Assembly: GCA_903908065.1 (NCBI GenBank)
Contig: CAIVQO010000064.1
Span: forward strand, 1 to 61,292
Direction: 5' to 3'
DNA: 61,292 nt
DNA from: an uncultured beta proteobacterium
GTDB lineage: Bacteria > Pseudomonadota > Gammaproteobacteria > Burkholderiales > Rhodocyclaceae
Every line of letters begins with the position of its first letter. Position 1 is the first letter of the stretch. Under the pieces are notes generated by a model that worked only from the letters and a program-made list of their open reading frames with translations, had not been told where the DNA came from and made no database searches. This document shows, piece after piece, positions 8,970 through 18,121 of this stretch. Made by a program: the position numbers and the translations under genes.

Positions 8970-10100
8970 ATGGCAAAAGCCACCGATCCAACCGGATCGG
9001 TGGCTTTTTTCTTCGCTGCGCCGGGCGCATTGCCCGCTTGGAGCCTGTTCGCCTTGCCTGCCAACCGCTGGGGCCGATGGTTTGCCCTGATTGTTTTGTC
9101 ATTGCTGCTGACCGGGCTGCTGCAACTCCTGCGTGCGCCGGCGGCGCTGTTGCTGGGGCCGATGATTGCGGCGATTTTTTTCGGCCTGCGCGGCGAAACC
9201 CTGCCCATGCCAAAGCAGACCCTGACCCTGACCCAGGCCGTGGTCGGGTGCCTGGTGGCGCAGGCATTCACGCCCGGACTCATGCAATCGCTGGCGCGCG
9301 ACGGCTTGCCGATGCTGGCGACGGTGCTTACCACCGTGATCGCCGCCGGCATCGTCGGCCTGATCATGGTCAAGGCGCGTACCCTGCCGGGAACCACTGC
9401 GGCCTGGGGCTCGGCGCCCGGTGGCGCCGCGGTGATGGTGACCCTGGCCGAGGAGTACGGCGCGGATGTCCAACTGGTCGCCTTCATGCAATACCTGCGC
9501 GTGGTGGTGGTGGTGCTGGCGGCGTCGCTGGTGTCGTGGTGGCTGATCGGCACCGTGCCGGCGCGTGCCGCTATCCCGGCGCCGGCGCTGCCGCTTGGGG
9601 ACGCTGCCGTTTCGCTGCTGGCGACGCTGTGTGTCGCCGTTATCGGCGCCTGGCTGGGCAGCGTTTCACGAGTTCCCGGTGGCGCGCTGCTGGTGCCGAT
9701 GTTCCTCGCGATTGCCGTGCAGTTCTCCGGCTGGGTCCGCATCCACCTGCCATCGCCCCTGCTGGCCCTTTCCTTCGCTGCGCTCGGCTGGTATGTCGGG
9801 CTGCGTTTCAATCGCACCGCCTTGCTCCATGCTCTGGCGGCACTGCCGCAGTTGCTGCTCGGGATCGCCCTGCTGATTGCGCTCTGCGCGCTGTCGGCCT
9901 GGTTGCTGGCAGCGCTGCTGCACACCGATTTCCTGACTGCCTACCTCGCCACCACACCGGGTGGTCTGGAGTCCGTGGCGATCATCGCGGTCGATAGCGG
10001 GGCCGACGTTTCCCTGGTCATGGCGATGCAGGCGCTGCGCTTGTTCGTGGTCGTCGCCACCGGTCCGTTGATCGCCCGCTGGATCAGTCGCCACGCCTGA
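8970..10100 (+). CDS. AbrB family membrane protein (putative regulator/permease)
   Basis: A hydrophobic protein with about ten membrane helices in two similar halves, matching the AbrB / ammonia monooxygenase-like family. Family motifs are LLGPMIAAI, PGTTAAWGSAPGGAAVM and, in the second half, TTPGGLESVAIIA. Function in the family is poorly defined. The ATG at 8970 lies inside the tRNA terminator, so the first residues (MAKATDPTGS) are probably not translated. TTG at 9030 or 9054 in the same frame are better candidates, giving about 356 or 348 residues. Confidence 0.8.
   Translation: MAKATDPTGSVAFFFAAPGALPAWSLFALPANRWGRWFALIVLSLLLTGLLQLLRAPAALLLGPMIAAIFFGLRGETLPMPKQTLTLTQAVVGCLVAQAFTPGLMQSLARDGLPMLATVLTTVIAAGIVGLIMVKARTLPGTTAAWGSAPGGAAVMVTLAEEYGADVQLVAFMQYLRVVVVVLAASLVSWWLIGTVPARAAIPAPALPLGDAAVSLLATLCVAVIGAWLGSVSRVPGGALLVPMFLAIAVQFSGWVRIHLPSPLLALSFAALGWYVGLRFNRTALLHALAALPQLLLGIALLIALCALSAWLLAALLHTDFLTAYLATTPGGLESVAIIAVDSGADVSLVMAMQALRLFVVVATGPLIARWISRHA
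8979..9010 (+). terminator. Rho-independent terminator of the tRNA operon
   Basis: GCCACCGATCC (8979-8989), loop AACC, GGATCGGTGGC (8994-9004), then six T. An A-run on the 5' side makes the stem even longer. Textbook intrinsic terminator. Confidence 0.95.
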
Positions 10101-10199
10101 GCGCCGGTGCCCGGCGATGGGGGCCGAAAATCATTGCGGCTAGAATCGGTGCCATCAAGGCAAACGCGCCGCGGCGGCCCCGTCGGCGCACACAGGCAC

Positions 10200-10640
10200 A
10201 TGGCGCGCATCACGCTTCATTTCCCCGACGACCGGTTCTGCTACTCGACGCAGCTTACGGTGCGCGTCACCGACATCAATGCCGCCCAGCACCTGGGCAA
10301 CGATTCCATGATCTCGATGATCTCCGAGGCGCGCGCGCGTTTCCTGTTCGACCACAGCATCGAGGAAGATCGTGACGACCACGTCGGCATCATCGTTACC
10401 GACCTGGCGACGACCTATCGCGCCGAGGCCTACGCGCGTGACGAACTGCTGTTCGAAGTCGGGGTCATGGATTTCAATAAGTATGGCGGTGACATCATTT
10501 TCCGCATTACGCGGCCGGCCGACACAACGCTGATCGCCATGGCGAAGTCCGGCTTCGTGTTCTTCGATTACGTCGAGAAGAAAGTGGTACCGATGCCGGC
10601 CCCCTTTGCAGCGCGCTTTCCCAAGGCCAATCGCGTCTAG
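10200..10640 (+). CDS. Hotdog-fold acyl-CoA thioesterase-like protein
   Basis: 146 residues with the 4-hydroxybenzoyl-CoA thioesterase pattern: DINAAQHLGNDSMISMISEA (about 24-43) carries the Asn/His/Asn and helix acidic residue of this fold. It probably hydrolyses an acyl-CoA in the cytosol; chain length is unknown. The ATG at 10200 is the first plausible start; an upstream open stretch of 93 bp looks non-coding. It lies 2 bp before the LysR gene and may share its transcript. Confidence 0.8.
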   Translation: MARITLHFPDDRFCYSTQLTVRVTDINAAQHLGNDSMISMISEARARFLFDHSIEEDRDDHVGIIVTDLATTYRAEAYARDELLFEVGVMDFNKYGGDIIFRITRPADTTLIAMAKSGFVFFDYVEKKVVPMPAPFAARFPKANRV

Positions 10641-10642
10641 GC

Positions 10643-11524
10643 ATGCTGCCTGACCTGGTCTCGTTGCAGCTTTTCCTGCGTGCGGTCGATGCGCGCAGCC
10701 TGTCGAAGGCGGCAGCGCAGTCCCACCTCGCGCTGGCGGCGGCGAGCCGACGCATCGCCCTGCTCGAACACTGCTACGGCGTGCAGCTGCTCTACCGCTC
10801 GGCGCAGGGGGTCGAGCCGACGCCCGCCGGCGACTCGCTGGCCTTCCATGCGCGACAACTGCTGCAGCAGGAAGAGCGCTTGCGCGCCGAGCTTTCGGAT
10901 TTCGCGAAGGGAATCCGTGGCCACATCCGCATCCAGGCCAACACGTCAGCGATCACCCAGTTCCTGCCCGACGACCTGGCCGCCTTCGTTGCCGAGTATC
11001 CGGACGTCAAGGTCGAACTCGAGGAAAGCCGCAGCGGCGCGATTGCCCAGGCGCTGCGCGAGGGACGCACAGATGTCGGCGTCGTGCTTGACGGCACCGA
11101 CCTGCAGGGATTGGAGAGCTTCGACTACCGGAGCGATCGCTTGGTCGCCGTGGTGCCGCGCGGGCACCCGCTGCGCGGACGAAAGCTGGCCTTTGCCGAG
11201 CTTCTAAGTTACGACTTCGTCGGCCTCGACAGCCAGGCGGCCATGATGCGGCTGCTGGCCGATGCGGCGGCCGGGCTCGGCGAACCCCTGCGCCTGCGCG
11301 TCCAGGTCAGCAGCTTCGAGGCCGTCTGCAAATTGGTTCAGGCGGGCATGGGCATCGGCATCCTGCCGGAAGGTCCGGCCAGGGAGTTCGGTCGCGTGAT
11401 CGGACTGCGCACGATAACGATTACCGACGCCTGGGCCTGCCGCCGCATGCGGGTCGCCGTGCGGTCGCTTGCCGGCCTCTCCGTGGTTGGGCGCACTCTT
11501 GTCGAACGCCTGACCCAGGCGTAG
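10643..11524 (+). CDS. LysR family transcriptional regulator
   Basis: 293 residues with an N-terminal winged helix-turn-helix (LVSLQLFLRAVDARSLSKAA onward, about 5-62) and a substrate-binding effector domain starting near GHIRIQANTS (about 92). It lies 126 bp upstream of the dctP-led catabolic cluster, in the same orientation. A LysR regulator also heads the Pseudomonas itaconate locus. The inferred role is activation of the downstream genes by itaconate or a CoA ester. Confidence 0.9.
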   Translation: MLPDLVSLQLFLRAVDARSLSKAAAQSHLALAAASRRIALLEHCYGVQLLYRSAQGVEPTPAGDSLAFHARQLLQQEERLRAELSDFAKGIRGHIRIQANTSAITQFLPDDLAAFVAEYPDVKVELEESRSGAIAQALREGRTDVGVVLDGTDLQGLESFDYRSDRLVAVVPRGHPLRGRKLAFAELLSYDFVGLDSQAAMMRLLADAAAGLGEPLRLRVQVSSFEAVCKLVQAGMGIGILPEGPAREFGRVIGLRTITITDAWACRRMRVAVRSLAGLSVVGRTLVERLTQA

Positions 11525-11650
11525 CCTTCGCATTCCGCGAAGGCCGGCTTGGGCAATCGGCAATACCCCTGGCCGGCGCAACTGCCTACACTGCGGTGTC
11601 CTGCCGTCAGCGGCGGCAGATACAACAACGACCACCGAGGAGAAAACACC

Positions 11651-12655
11651 ATGAATCGGATTCACGCCGCCATCGTCGGCATTGCTGCGAGCCTGTTTGC
11701 GCTGCCTGCGTTGGCCCAGGCGCCCATCGTGATCAAGTTCAGCCACGTCACCACGGCCGATACGCCCAAGGGCAAGGGCGCCGACACCTTCAAGAGGCTG
11801 GCCGAGGAACGCAGCAAGGGGCGCGTCAAGGTCGAGGTCTATCCCAACAGCACGCTGTACAAGGACAAGGAGGAACTCGAGGCCCTGCAGCTCGGCGCAG
11901 TGCAGATGCTGGCGCCTTCGCTGGCCAAGTTCGGCCCGCTGGGCGTGCGCGAGTTCGAGGTCTTCGACCTGCCCTTCATCTTCGACAGCATTGAGGAAAT
12001 GCACCGCATCACCCAGGGCCCGCTCGGCCAGGGCCTGCTAAAGAAGCTCGAATCGCGCGGCATCCTCGGCCTGGCCTACTGGGACAACGGCTTCAAGCAG
12101 ACCTCGGCCAACAAGGCGATCAGGAAGCCCGAGGACTTCAAGGGCCAGAAGTTGCGCATCCAGTCATCCAAGGTGCTCGAAGCGCAGTTCCGCTCGGTGA
12201 ATGCCCTGCCGCAGGTGATGGCCTTCTCCGAGGTGTACCAGGCGATGCAGACCGGCGTGGTCGATGGCTCGGAGAACACGCTGTCGAACATGTACACGCA
12301 GAAGCACCACGAGGTGCAGAAGTTCATCACGCTCTCCGACCATGGCTACATCGGCTACGCGGTGATCACCAACAAGAAGTTCTGGGACGGACTGCCGGCT
12401 GACATCCGCAGCATCCTCGAAGGCGCGATGAAGGATGCCACCAAGCTGGCCAACGACATCGCCAAGAAGGAGAACGACGACGCCCTGGAAGCCATCCGCA
12501 AATCCGGCAAGAGCCAGGTCCTGACCCTCACGCCGGCGGAACGCGCCGAGTGGAAGAAGGCCATGGTCAAGACCCATCGCGAGATGGAGTCCAAGATCGG
12601 GCCCGAGCTGGTGCAGGCCTTCTACAAGGAAACCGGCTTCGATCCGGCGAAGTGA
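11651..12655 (+). CDS. dctP: TRAP transporter substrate-binding protein DctP
   Basis: A periplasmic solute receptor of 334 residues. A signal peptide of about 23 residues ends in LPALAQA. Family features are FSHVTTADTPKGKGAD at the mature N-terminus, PNSTLYKDKEEL and the Arg region GQKLRIQSSK that binds a substrate carboxylate. A GAGGAG ribosome site lies before the ATG. No dctQ or dctM partner occurs in the window, so the membrane half must be elsewhere or lost. Context suggests a dicarboxylate such as itaconate or mesaconate. Confidence 0.93.
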   Translation: MNRIHAAIVGIAASLFALPALAQAPIVIKFSHVTTADTPKGKGADTFKRLAEERSKGRVKVEVYPNSTLYKDKEELEALQLGAVQMLAPSLAKFGPLGVREFEVFDLPFIFDSIEEMHRITQGPLGQGLLKKLESRGILGLAYWDNGFKQTSANKAIRKPEDFKGQKLRIQSSKVLEAQFRSVNALPQVMAFSEVYQAMQTGVVDGSENTLSNMYTQKHHEVQKFITLSDHGYIGYAVITNKKFWDGLPADIRSILEGAMKDATKLANDIAKKENDDALEAIRKSGKSQVLTLTPAERAEWKKAMVKTHREMESKIGPELVQAFYKETGFDPAK

Positions 12656-12656
12656 G

Positions 12657-13526
12657 ATGAGCGTGATCGACATCGACCACTTGCGTTCCTGGGTCGGCAA
12701 GACCGAACAGGTCGACGACCTGATCGCGCCAACCAAGGTGGCGGCGCTGGCCGCGACGCTGGACCGCGACGACCCCGCGCCGCGGGCCGGTGACGCCTTG
12801 CCGCCGCCGTGGCACTGGACGCTGTGCTTGCCGGCGGCGCGCCAGTCGGCGATTGGCCCTGACGGCCACCCGGCGCGCGGCGGCTTCCTGCCGCCGGTGC
12901 CGCTGCCGCGCCGCATGTGGGCCGGCGGCCGGCTCACCTTCCCGCAGCCCCTCAGGGTGGGCGAAGCCGTGCAGCGCCGTTCGCAGGTGATGGCGGTCGA
13001 GCACAAGAGCGGGCGCAGCGGCGAGCTGGTCTTCGTCCTGGTGCGCCACGAGTTCCACGGCACGGCGGGCCTGTGCATCACCGAGGAACACGACATCGTG
13101 TACCGCGATATGCCCGGTGCCGCGAGTGGCGCCGTACCACCAGCGCCGACTTATCAGGTGGCGCCGGGCGACGCAGCCTGGGAACGGATCATCGTCCCCG
13201 ACGACGTGCTGCTGTTCCGCTACTCGGCGCTGACCTTCAACGGCCACCGCATCCATTACGACCGCCGCTATGTTACCGAGGTCGAGGGCTATCCCGGCCT
13301 CATCGTGCATGGCCCGTTGATCGCCACGCTGCTGGTCGACCTGCTGCGGCGGAACATGCCCGGCGCAAACGTCGCCGCGATCGAGTTCCGTGCCGTCAAG
13401 CCGGTGTTCGACATCGCGCCCTTTACGGTCTGCGGCCGTCCCGAGGCCGACGGCAAGACCGTCAAGCTGTGGACCCGCGACAGCGAGGGGCACCTGACCA
13501 TGGACATGACTGCAACGCTTTCCTGA
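12657..13526 (+). CDS. MaoC-like hydratase, probable itaconyl-CoA / mesaconyl-C4-CoA hydratase
   Basis: 289 residues with two hotdog halves. The first resembles the FAS1-like dehydratase domain (VDDLIAPTKVAALAATLDRD, then PLPRRMWAGGRL). The second has the hydratase signature FRYSALTFNGHRIHYD (about 184-199) with the catalytic Asp/His region. Enzymes of this kind hydrate itaconyl-CoA to citramalyl-CoA or mesaconyl-C4-CoA. The start lies one base after the dctP stop. A copy of the 24-bp repeat is embedded at 13130-13152 in the linker between the halves, encoding AVPPAPTYQ. Confidence 0.85.
   Translation: MSVIDIDHLRSWVGKTEQVDDLIAPTKVAALAATLDRDDPAPRAGDALPPPWHWTLCLPAARQSAIGPDGHPARGGFLPPVPLPRRMWAGGRLTFPQPLRVGEAVQRRSQVMAVEHKSGRSGELVFVLVRHEFHGTAGLCITEEHDIVYRDMPGAASGAVPPAPTYQVAPGDAAWERIIVPDDVLLFRYSALTFNGHRIHYDRRYVTEVEGYPGLIVHGPLIATLLVDLLRRNMPGANVAAIEFRAVKPVFDIAPFTVCGRPEADGKTVKLWTRDSEGHLTMDMTATLS
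13130..13152 (+). repeat. 24-bp dispersed repeat, copy 3 (in MaoC-like gene)
   Basis: CGCCGT, ACCACC, AGCGCCGACTT. In frame within the interdomain linker of the hydratase, a place where an insertion would be tolerated. Confidence 0.6.
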
Positions 13527-13542
13527 AACGACCTGCCACGAC

Positions 13543-14703
13543 ATGAACACGACCCACGACGCCTACCAGGACATCCGCGATGCGGTGCGCGACCTCTGCG
13601 CCCAATACCCGGCCGAATATTTCCGCAAGATCGACGAGGCACGCGGCTATCCCGAGGCCTTCGTCGACGCCCTGACCAAGGCCGGCTGGATGGCGGCGCT
13701 GATCCCGCAGGAATACGGCGGCTCGGGCCTCGGCCTGACCGAGGCCTCGGTGATCATGGAAGAGATCAATCGTTGCGGCGGCAACTCCGGGGCCTGCCAC
13801 GGCCAGATGTACAACATGGGTACGCTGCTGCGCCATGGCTCGGCGGCGCAGAAGCAGCTTTACCTGCCGAAGATCGCCACCGGCGAGCTGCGCCTGCAGT
13901 CCATGGGCGTGACCGAGCCGACCACCGGCACCGACACCACCAAGATCAAGACCACGGCGGTCAGGAAGGGCGACCGCTACGTGGTGAATGGCCAGAAGGT
14001 GTGGATCTCGCGCATCCAGCATTCCGACCTGATGATCCTGCTGGCGCGCACCACGCCGCTCGCGGACGTGAAGAAGAAGTCCGAGGGCATGTCGATCTTC
14101 ATCGTCGACCTGCGCGAGGCGATCGGCAAGGGGCTGACCGTGCGGCCCATCCTCAACATGGTGAACCACGAGACCAACGAGCTCTTCTTCGACAACCTGG
14201 AAATCCCGGCCGAGAACCTGATCGGCGAGGAAGGCAAGGGCTTCAAGTACATCCTCGACGGGCTGAACGCCGAGCGCACCCTGATCGCCGCCGAATGCAT
14301 CGGCGACGGCTACTGGTTCATCGACAAGGTCAGCGCCTACGTCAAGGAGCGCGTGGTCTTCGGCCGCCCGATCGGGCAGAACCAGGGCGTGCAGTTCCCC
14401 ATCGCCGAGGCCTACATCGAGGTCGAGGCCGCCAACCTGATGCGCTGGGAAGCCTGCCGCCTGTTCGACGCGCACCAGCCCTGCGGCGCCCAGGCCAACA
14501 TGGCCAAGTACCTCGCCGCCAAGGCTTCGTGGGAGGCGGCCAATGCCTGCATCCAGTTCCACGGCGGCTTCGGCTTTGCCTGCGAGTACGACGTCGAACG
14601 CAAGTTTCGCGAGACGCGCCTCTACCAGGTGGCGCCGATCTCGACCAACCTGATCCTTTCCCACATCGCCGAGCACGTGCTCGGCCTTCCACGCTCCTTC
14701 TGA
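13543..14703 (+). CDS. Acyl-CoA dehydrogenase
   Basis: A 386-residue FAD enzyme. The N-terminal helical domain contains IPQEYGGSGLGL, the middle domain MGVTEPTTGTDTTKIKT, and the C-terminal domain QFHGGFGFACEYDVERKFRE. It dehydrogenates an acyl-CoA, passing electrons to ETF. The equivalent gene in the Pseudomonas itaconate locus sits next to the hydratase as here. A methylsuccinyl-CoA-like substrate would fit the pathway, but this is inference. 16 bp separate it from the hydratase gene. Confidence 0.92.
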   Translation: MNTTHDAYQDIRDAVRDLCAQYPAEYFRKIDEARGYPEAFVDALTKAGWMAALIPQEYGGSGLGLTEASVIMEEINRCGGNSGACHGQMYNMGTLLRHGSAAQKQLYLPKIATGELRLQSMGVTEPTTGTDTTKIKTTAVRKGDRYVVNGQKVWISRIQHSDLMILLARTTPLADVKKKSEGMSIFIVDLREAIGKGLTVRPILNMVNHETNELFFDNLEIPAENLIGEEGKGFKYILDGLNAERTLIAAECIGDGYWFIDKVSAYVKERVVFGRPIGQNQGVQFPIAEAYIEVEAANLMRWEACRLFDAHQPCGAQANMAKYLAAKASWEAANACIQFHGGFGFACEYDVERKFRETRLYQVAPISTNLILSHIAEHVLGLPRSF

Positions 14704-14711
14704 GGTTTGCG

Positions 14712-15902
14712 ATGGCCCATGCAAAACGCCCCCTCGATGGCATCACCGTGGTATCGCTGGAACACGCGATCGCCGCGCCCTTCTGCACCCGCCAGCTGGC
14801 CGACCTCGGCGCCCGCGTGATCAAGGTCGAACGCCCCGGCGTCGGCGATTTCGCCCGCGGCTACGACACCCGCGTGCATGGCCTGGCCTCGCACTTCGTG
14901 TGGACCAACCGCTCCAAGGAAAGCCTGACCCTGGACGTCAAGCACGCCGAAGCCGAGCGGGTGTTCGACGCCCTGCTGACCGAGGCCGACGTGCTGGTGC
15001 AGAACCTCGCCCCCGGCGCCGCGGCGCGGCTCGGCCTGTCCTTCGAGGCGCTGCACGAGAAGTACCCGCGCCTCATCGTCTGCGACATCTCGGGCTATGG
15101 CGATTCCGGCCCCTACCGCGACAAGAAGGCCTACGACCTGCTGATCCAGAGCGAGTCGGGCTTCCTCTCCATCACCGGCAGCGAGGATGAACCGGCCAAG
15201 GCAGGTTGCTCGATCGCCGACATCGCCGCCGGCATGTATGCCTACACCAACATCCTGGCGGCGCTGATCCAGCGCGCCAAAACCGGCAAGGGTTCGCGCG
15301 TCGAGGTCTCGATGCTGGAAGCCATGGCCGAGTGGATGAGCTACCCGCTCTACTACGCGATCGACGGCGCGTCGCCGCCGCCGCGTTCGGGCGCAGCGCA
15401 TGCCACGATCTACCCCTATGGTCCCTTCACCGCCGGCGACGGCAAGGTGGTGATGCTGGGCCTGCAAAACGAACGCGAGTGGGCCATCTTCTGCGACAAG
15501 GTGCTGCTGCAGCCGGAATTGGCCAGCGATGCGCGCTATGCCTCGAACGTGAAGCGCACGGCGGCCCGCGACGAGGTCAAGGCGCTGGTCGAGCAGGCCT
15601 TCGCCAAACTCGACGCGGCGCAGGTCGAAGCGCGCCTCGAAGGCGCCGGCATTGCCAACGCCCGGGTCAATGGCATGCACGACCTGTGGCAGCACGAGCA
15701 GCTGAAGGCGCGCGGACGCTGGGTCGAGGTCGACAGCCCGGCCGGCCCCATCCCGGCGCTGCTGCCGCCCGGCCTGCCGAGCGACGTCGAGCCGCGCATG
15801 GATGCCGTGCCGGCGCTGGGCCAGCACACCGCCGCCATCCTCGCCGGCCTCGGCTTCGCGCCGGCCGAAATCGAACGCCTGCACGCCGAGCGGGCGGTTT
15901 AG
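14712..15902 (+). CDS. CaiB/BaiF (class III) CoA-transferase, probable itaconate/mesaconate CoA-transferase
   Basis: 396 residues starting MAHAKRPLDGITVVSLEHAI. LADLGARVIKVERPGVGD and the active-site block SIADIAAGMYA put the acyl-carrying Asp at about residue 170, matching Asp169 of formyl-CoA transferase. It transfers CoA, probably from succinyl-CoA, to a dicarboxylate. Position beside the hydratase and the lyase supports itaconate or mesaconate as acceptor. The start ATG is 8 bases after the dehydrogenase stop. Confidence 0.9.
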   Translation: MAHAKRPLDGITVVSLEHAIAAPFCTRQLADLGARVIKVERPGVGDFARGYDTRVHGLASHFVWTNRSKESLTLDVKHAEAERVFDALLTEADVLVQNLAPGAAARLGLSFEALHEKYPRLIVCDISGYGDSGPYRDKKAYDLLIQSESGFLSITGSEDEPAKAGCSIADIAAGMYAYTNILAALIQRAKTGKGSRVEVSMLEAMAEWMSYPLYYAIDGASPPPRSGAAHATIYPYGPFTAGDGKVVMLGLQNEREWAIFCDKVLLQPELASDARYASNVKRTAARDEVKALVEQAFAKLDAAQVEARLEGAGIANARVNGMHDLWQHEQLKARGRWVEVDSPAGPIPALLPPGLPSDVEPRMDAVPALGQHTAAILAGLGFAPAEIERLHAERAV

Positions 15903-15909
15903 GACAGTC

Positions 15910-17298
15910 ATGGACTACACGCAAAAACTCGCCCGCTTCGCCGCCGAGCTCAAGGCGGATGACATTCCCGCATCGGTCCTGCGTCGCACCGAAGACCTGT
16001 TCCTCGACTGGGCCGCCTCGGCCCTGGCCGGCAAGGGGTCGGAGCCCGTCGAAATCATCGAGCGCTTCGCCCGCGCCATGGGCCCGGCTATGGACGCAAG
16101 TGAGGGCGCGGCCGAAGTGCTGATCTCGCGCCGCCATACCTCGCCGCTGTTCGCCGCGATGGTGAACGCTGCGGCCTCGCACGTGGTGGAGCAGGACGAC
16201 GTGCACAACGGCTCGGTGTTCCATCCGGCCACAGTGGTCTTCCCGCCCGCGCTCGCCGCCGCGCAGGCGCTGGGGCGCACCGGGCGCGAGCTGCTGGTGG
16301 CCTGCGTCGCCGGCTACGAGGTTGGCATCCGCGTCGGCGAATTCCTTGGTCGCTCGCACTACCGCGTGTTCCACACCACCGGCACGGCGGGCACCCTGGC
16401 CGCCGCCGCCGCGGTCGGCCATTTGTTGCGCCTGACGCCGGAGCAGATGCTGCACGCCTTCGGCTCGGCCGGCACGCAATCGGCCGGCCTCTGGGAATTC
16501 CTGCGCGATGCCGCGCACTCCAAGCAGCTGCACACGGCGCACGCCTCGGCCGCCGGCCTGAGCGCCGCCTACCTCGCGGCGGAAGGCTTCACCGGCGCAC
16601 GTCACATCCTCGAAGGGCCGCAGGGACTCGCCGCCGGCACGTCCAGCGACGCCGATCCGGCGCGCCTGGTCGACGGCCTCGGCACGCGCTGGACCGTGGC
16701 CGAAACCTCGTTCAAGTTCCACGCCTCCTGCCGCCACAACCACCCGGCGGCCGACGCGCTGCTCAAATGCATGCAGGATCACCGTCTCGCCAGCGCCGAC
16801 TTTTCAGAGGTCGTCGCCCACGTGCACCAGGCGGCGATCGACGTGCTCGGGCCAGTCACCGATCCGCAAACCGTGCACCAGGCCAAGTTCTCCATGGGCA
16901 CGGTGCTCGGCTTGATTGCCACCAAGGGCAGGGCGGGGCTGGCCGAGTTCGACGCCTGCCTGGGCGATGCGGCCGTGCGCGAAGTGGCGCAACGTGTGCG
17001 CATGGAACTCGACGCCGAGGTCGATGGCGCCTACCCAGCACGCTGGATCGGCAAGGTCACGGTCACCACCCGCGACGGACGCTGCTTGTCGGCGCGGGTG
17101 GACGAACCCAAGGGCGACCCCGGCAACACGCTGTCGCGCGCCGAGTTGGAAGACAAGGCGCTGCGCCTCGGCGCCTATCGCGGCGGCGCGACAGAGGCCG
17201 AGATGAAGGCCATCATCGGGCTGGTCTGGGCACTCGAAACGCTTTCCGTCGTCGGCGATCTGTTACCCTCGCGCGCTTCCATCCGCGAGGCCGCATGA
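15910..17298 (+). CDS. MmgE/PrpD family protein (cis-aconitate decarboxylase / 2-methylcitrate dehydratase fold)
   Basis: 462 residues of the MmgE/PrpD superfamily: FLDWAASALAGKG at the N-terminus, AASHVVEQDDVHNGSVFHP (about 95-113), GYEVGIRVGEF and TSFKFHASCRHNHPAADALL. The family includes cis-aconitate decarboxylase (itaconate-forming) and 2-methylcitrate dehydratase. In this setting an isomerase or decarboxylase acting on an itaconate-related acid is likely, but the exact reaction is open. It overlaps the next gene by 4 bases (ATGA). A repeat-like stretch encodes LASADF at 16780-16804. Confidence 0.87.
   Translation: MDYTQKLARFAAELKADDIPASVLRRTEDLFLDWAASALAGKGSEPVEIIERFARAMGPAMDASEGAAEVLISRRHTSPLFAAMVNAAASHVVEQDDVHNGSVFHPATVVFPPALAAAQALGRTGRELLVACVAGYEVGIRVGEFLGRSHYRVFHTTGTAGTLAAAAAVGHLLRLTPEQMLHAFGSAGTQSAGLWEFLRDAAHSKQLHTAHASAAGLSAAYLAAEGFTGARHILEGPQGLAAGTSSDADPARLVDGLGTRWTVAETSFKFHASCRHNHPAADALLKCMQDHRLASADFSEVVAHVHQAAIDVLGPVTDPQTVHQAKFSMGTVLGLIATKGRAGLAEFDACLGDAAVREVAQRVRMELDAEVDGAYPARWIGKVTVTTRDGRCLSARVDEPKGDPGNTLSRAELEDKALRLGAYRGGATEAEMKAIIGLVWALETLSVVGDLLPSRASIREAA
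16780..16804 (+). repeat. 24-bp dispersed repeat, copy 4 (in MmgE/PrpD gene)
   Basis: CACCGT, CTCGCC, AGCGCCGACTTTT. One mismatch in the left arm. In frame in a surface-type segment of the protein. Confidence 0.45.
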
Positions 17299-18104
17299 AA
17301 CCCCTGAACTCCCTTCTCTTCGTTCCCGCCAGCCGTCCCGAGCGCATCGCCAAGGCGCTGGCTGCCGGCGCCGATGCGGTGATCGTCGATCTTGAAGATG
17401 CCGTCGCGCCGGCGGACAAGGACGCGGCACGCGCGGCGCTGGCGGCGGCACTGGATCCGGCGCGGCCGGTGATGGTGCGCATCAATGGCGCCGATTCGAC
17501 GTGGTTCGCGGAAGACCTGGAATTGCTGGGACACCCGGGCGTCGCCGCCGTGGTGTTGCCCAAGGCCGAGGACGCGGACGACGTCGCCGTCGTCGCCCAG
17601 GCGGTGGCCGGACGGCCGGTGCTGCCGCTGGTCGAGTCGGCGCTGGGCTTCGAGCAGCGCCTGGCGCTGGCGCATGCACCGGGCGTGCAGCGCCTGGTTT
17701 TCGGCCACATCGATTTCCAGGCCGACATGGGCATGCGCTGCGATGAAGAGGAACTGCTGCCTTTCCGTGCCGCGCTGGTGCTGGCTTCGCGCCTGGCCGA
17801 CATCGCAGCGCCGATCGACGGCGTGACCACGGCCATCGACGACGAAGCACTGCTGCGCGCTGATGCCCGGCGCGCGCGCCGCCTCGGCTTCGGCGGCAAG
17901 CTGTGCATCCACCCGCGCCAGGTGGCCGTGGTGAACGCATGCTTCACGCCGTCCGCCGACGAGGTGGCCTGGGCGCGCCGTGTGATCGAAGCCGATGCCA
18001 ATGCCGGCGGTGCCGCCGTGGCGGTCGACGGCAAGATGGTGGATAGGCCGGTGGTGCTGCGCGCGCAGGCCATCCTCTCCGAGGTGTCGGCGCGCGCGGC
18101 ATGA
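17295..18104 (+). CDS. HpcH/HpaI aldolase / CoA ester lyase, probable (S)-citramalyl-CoA lyase
   Basis: 269 residues of the citrate-lyase-beta-like family: SLLFVPASRPERIAKAL, VIVDLEDAV, the Arg/Glu metal-site motifs PLVESALGFE and VFGHIDFQADMG, and the C-terminal GFGGKLCIHPRQV. These enzymes cleave citramalyl-CoA to acetyl-CoA and pyruvate, or malyl-CoA analogues. It would complete the CoA-transferase, hydratase, lyase sequence of itaconate breakdown. The ATG overlaps the preceding stop codon. Confidence 0.9.
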   Translation: MKPLNSLLFVPASRPERIAKALAAGADAVIVDLEDAVAPADKDAARAALAAALDPARPVMVRINGADSTWFAEDLELLGHPGVAAVVLPKAEDADDVAVVAQAVAGRPVLPLVESALGFEQRLALAHAPGVQRLVFGHIDFQADMGMRCDEEELLPFRAALVLASRLADIAAPIDGVTTAIDDEALLRADARRARRLGFGGKLCIHPRQVAVVNACFTPSADEVAWARRVIEADANAGGAAVAVDGKMVDRPVVLRAQAILSEVSARAA

Positions 18105-18121
18105 AGCGGCCTATCCCCCAG

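Noticed and set aside
8912-9925. 337-codon minus-strand frame running through the tRNA-Glu gene
   Set aside because: It overlaps a certain tRNA, its terminator and a membrane protein gene; Ser/Ala/Arg-rich shadow.
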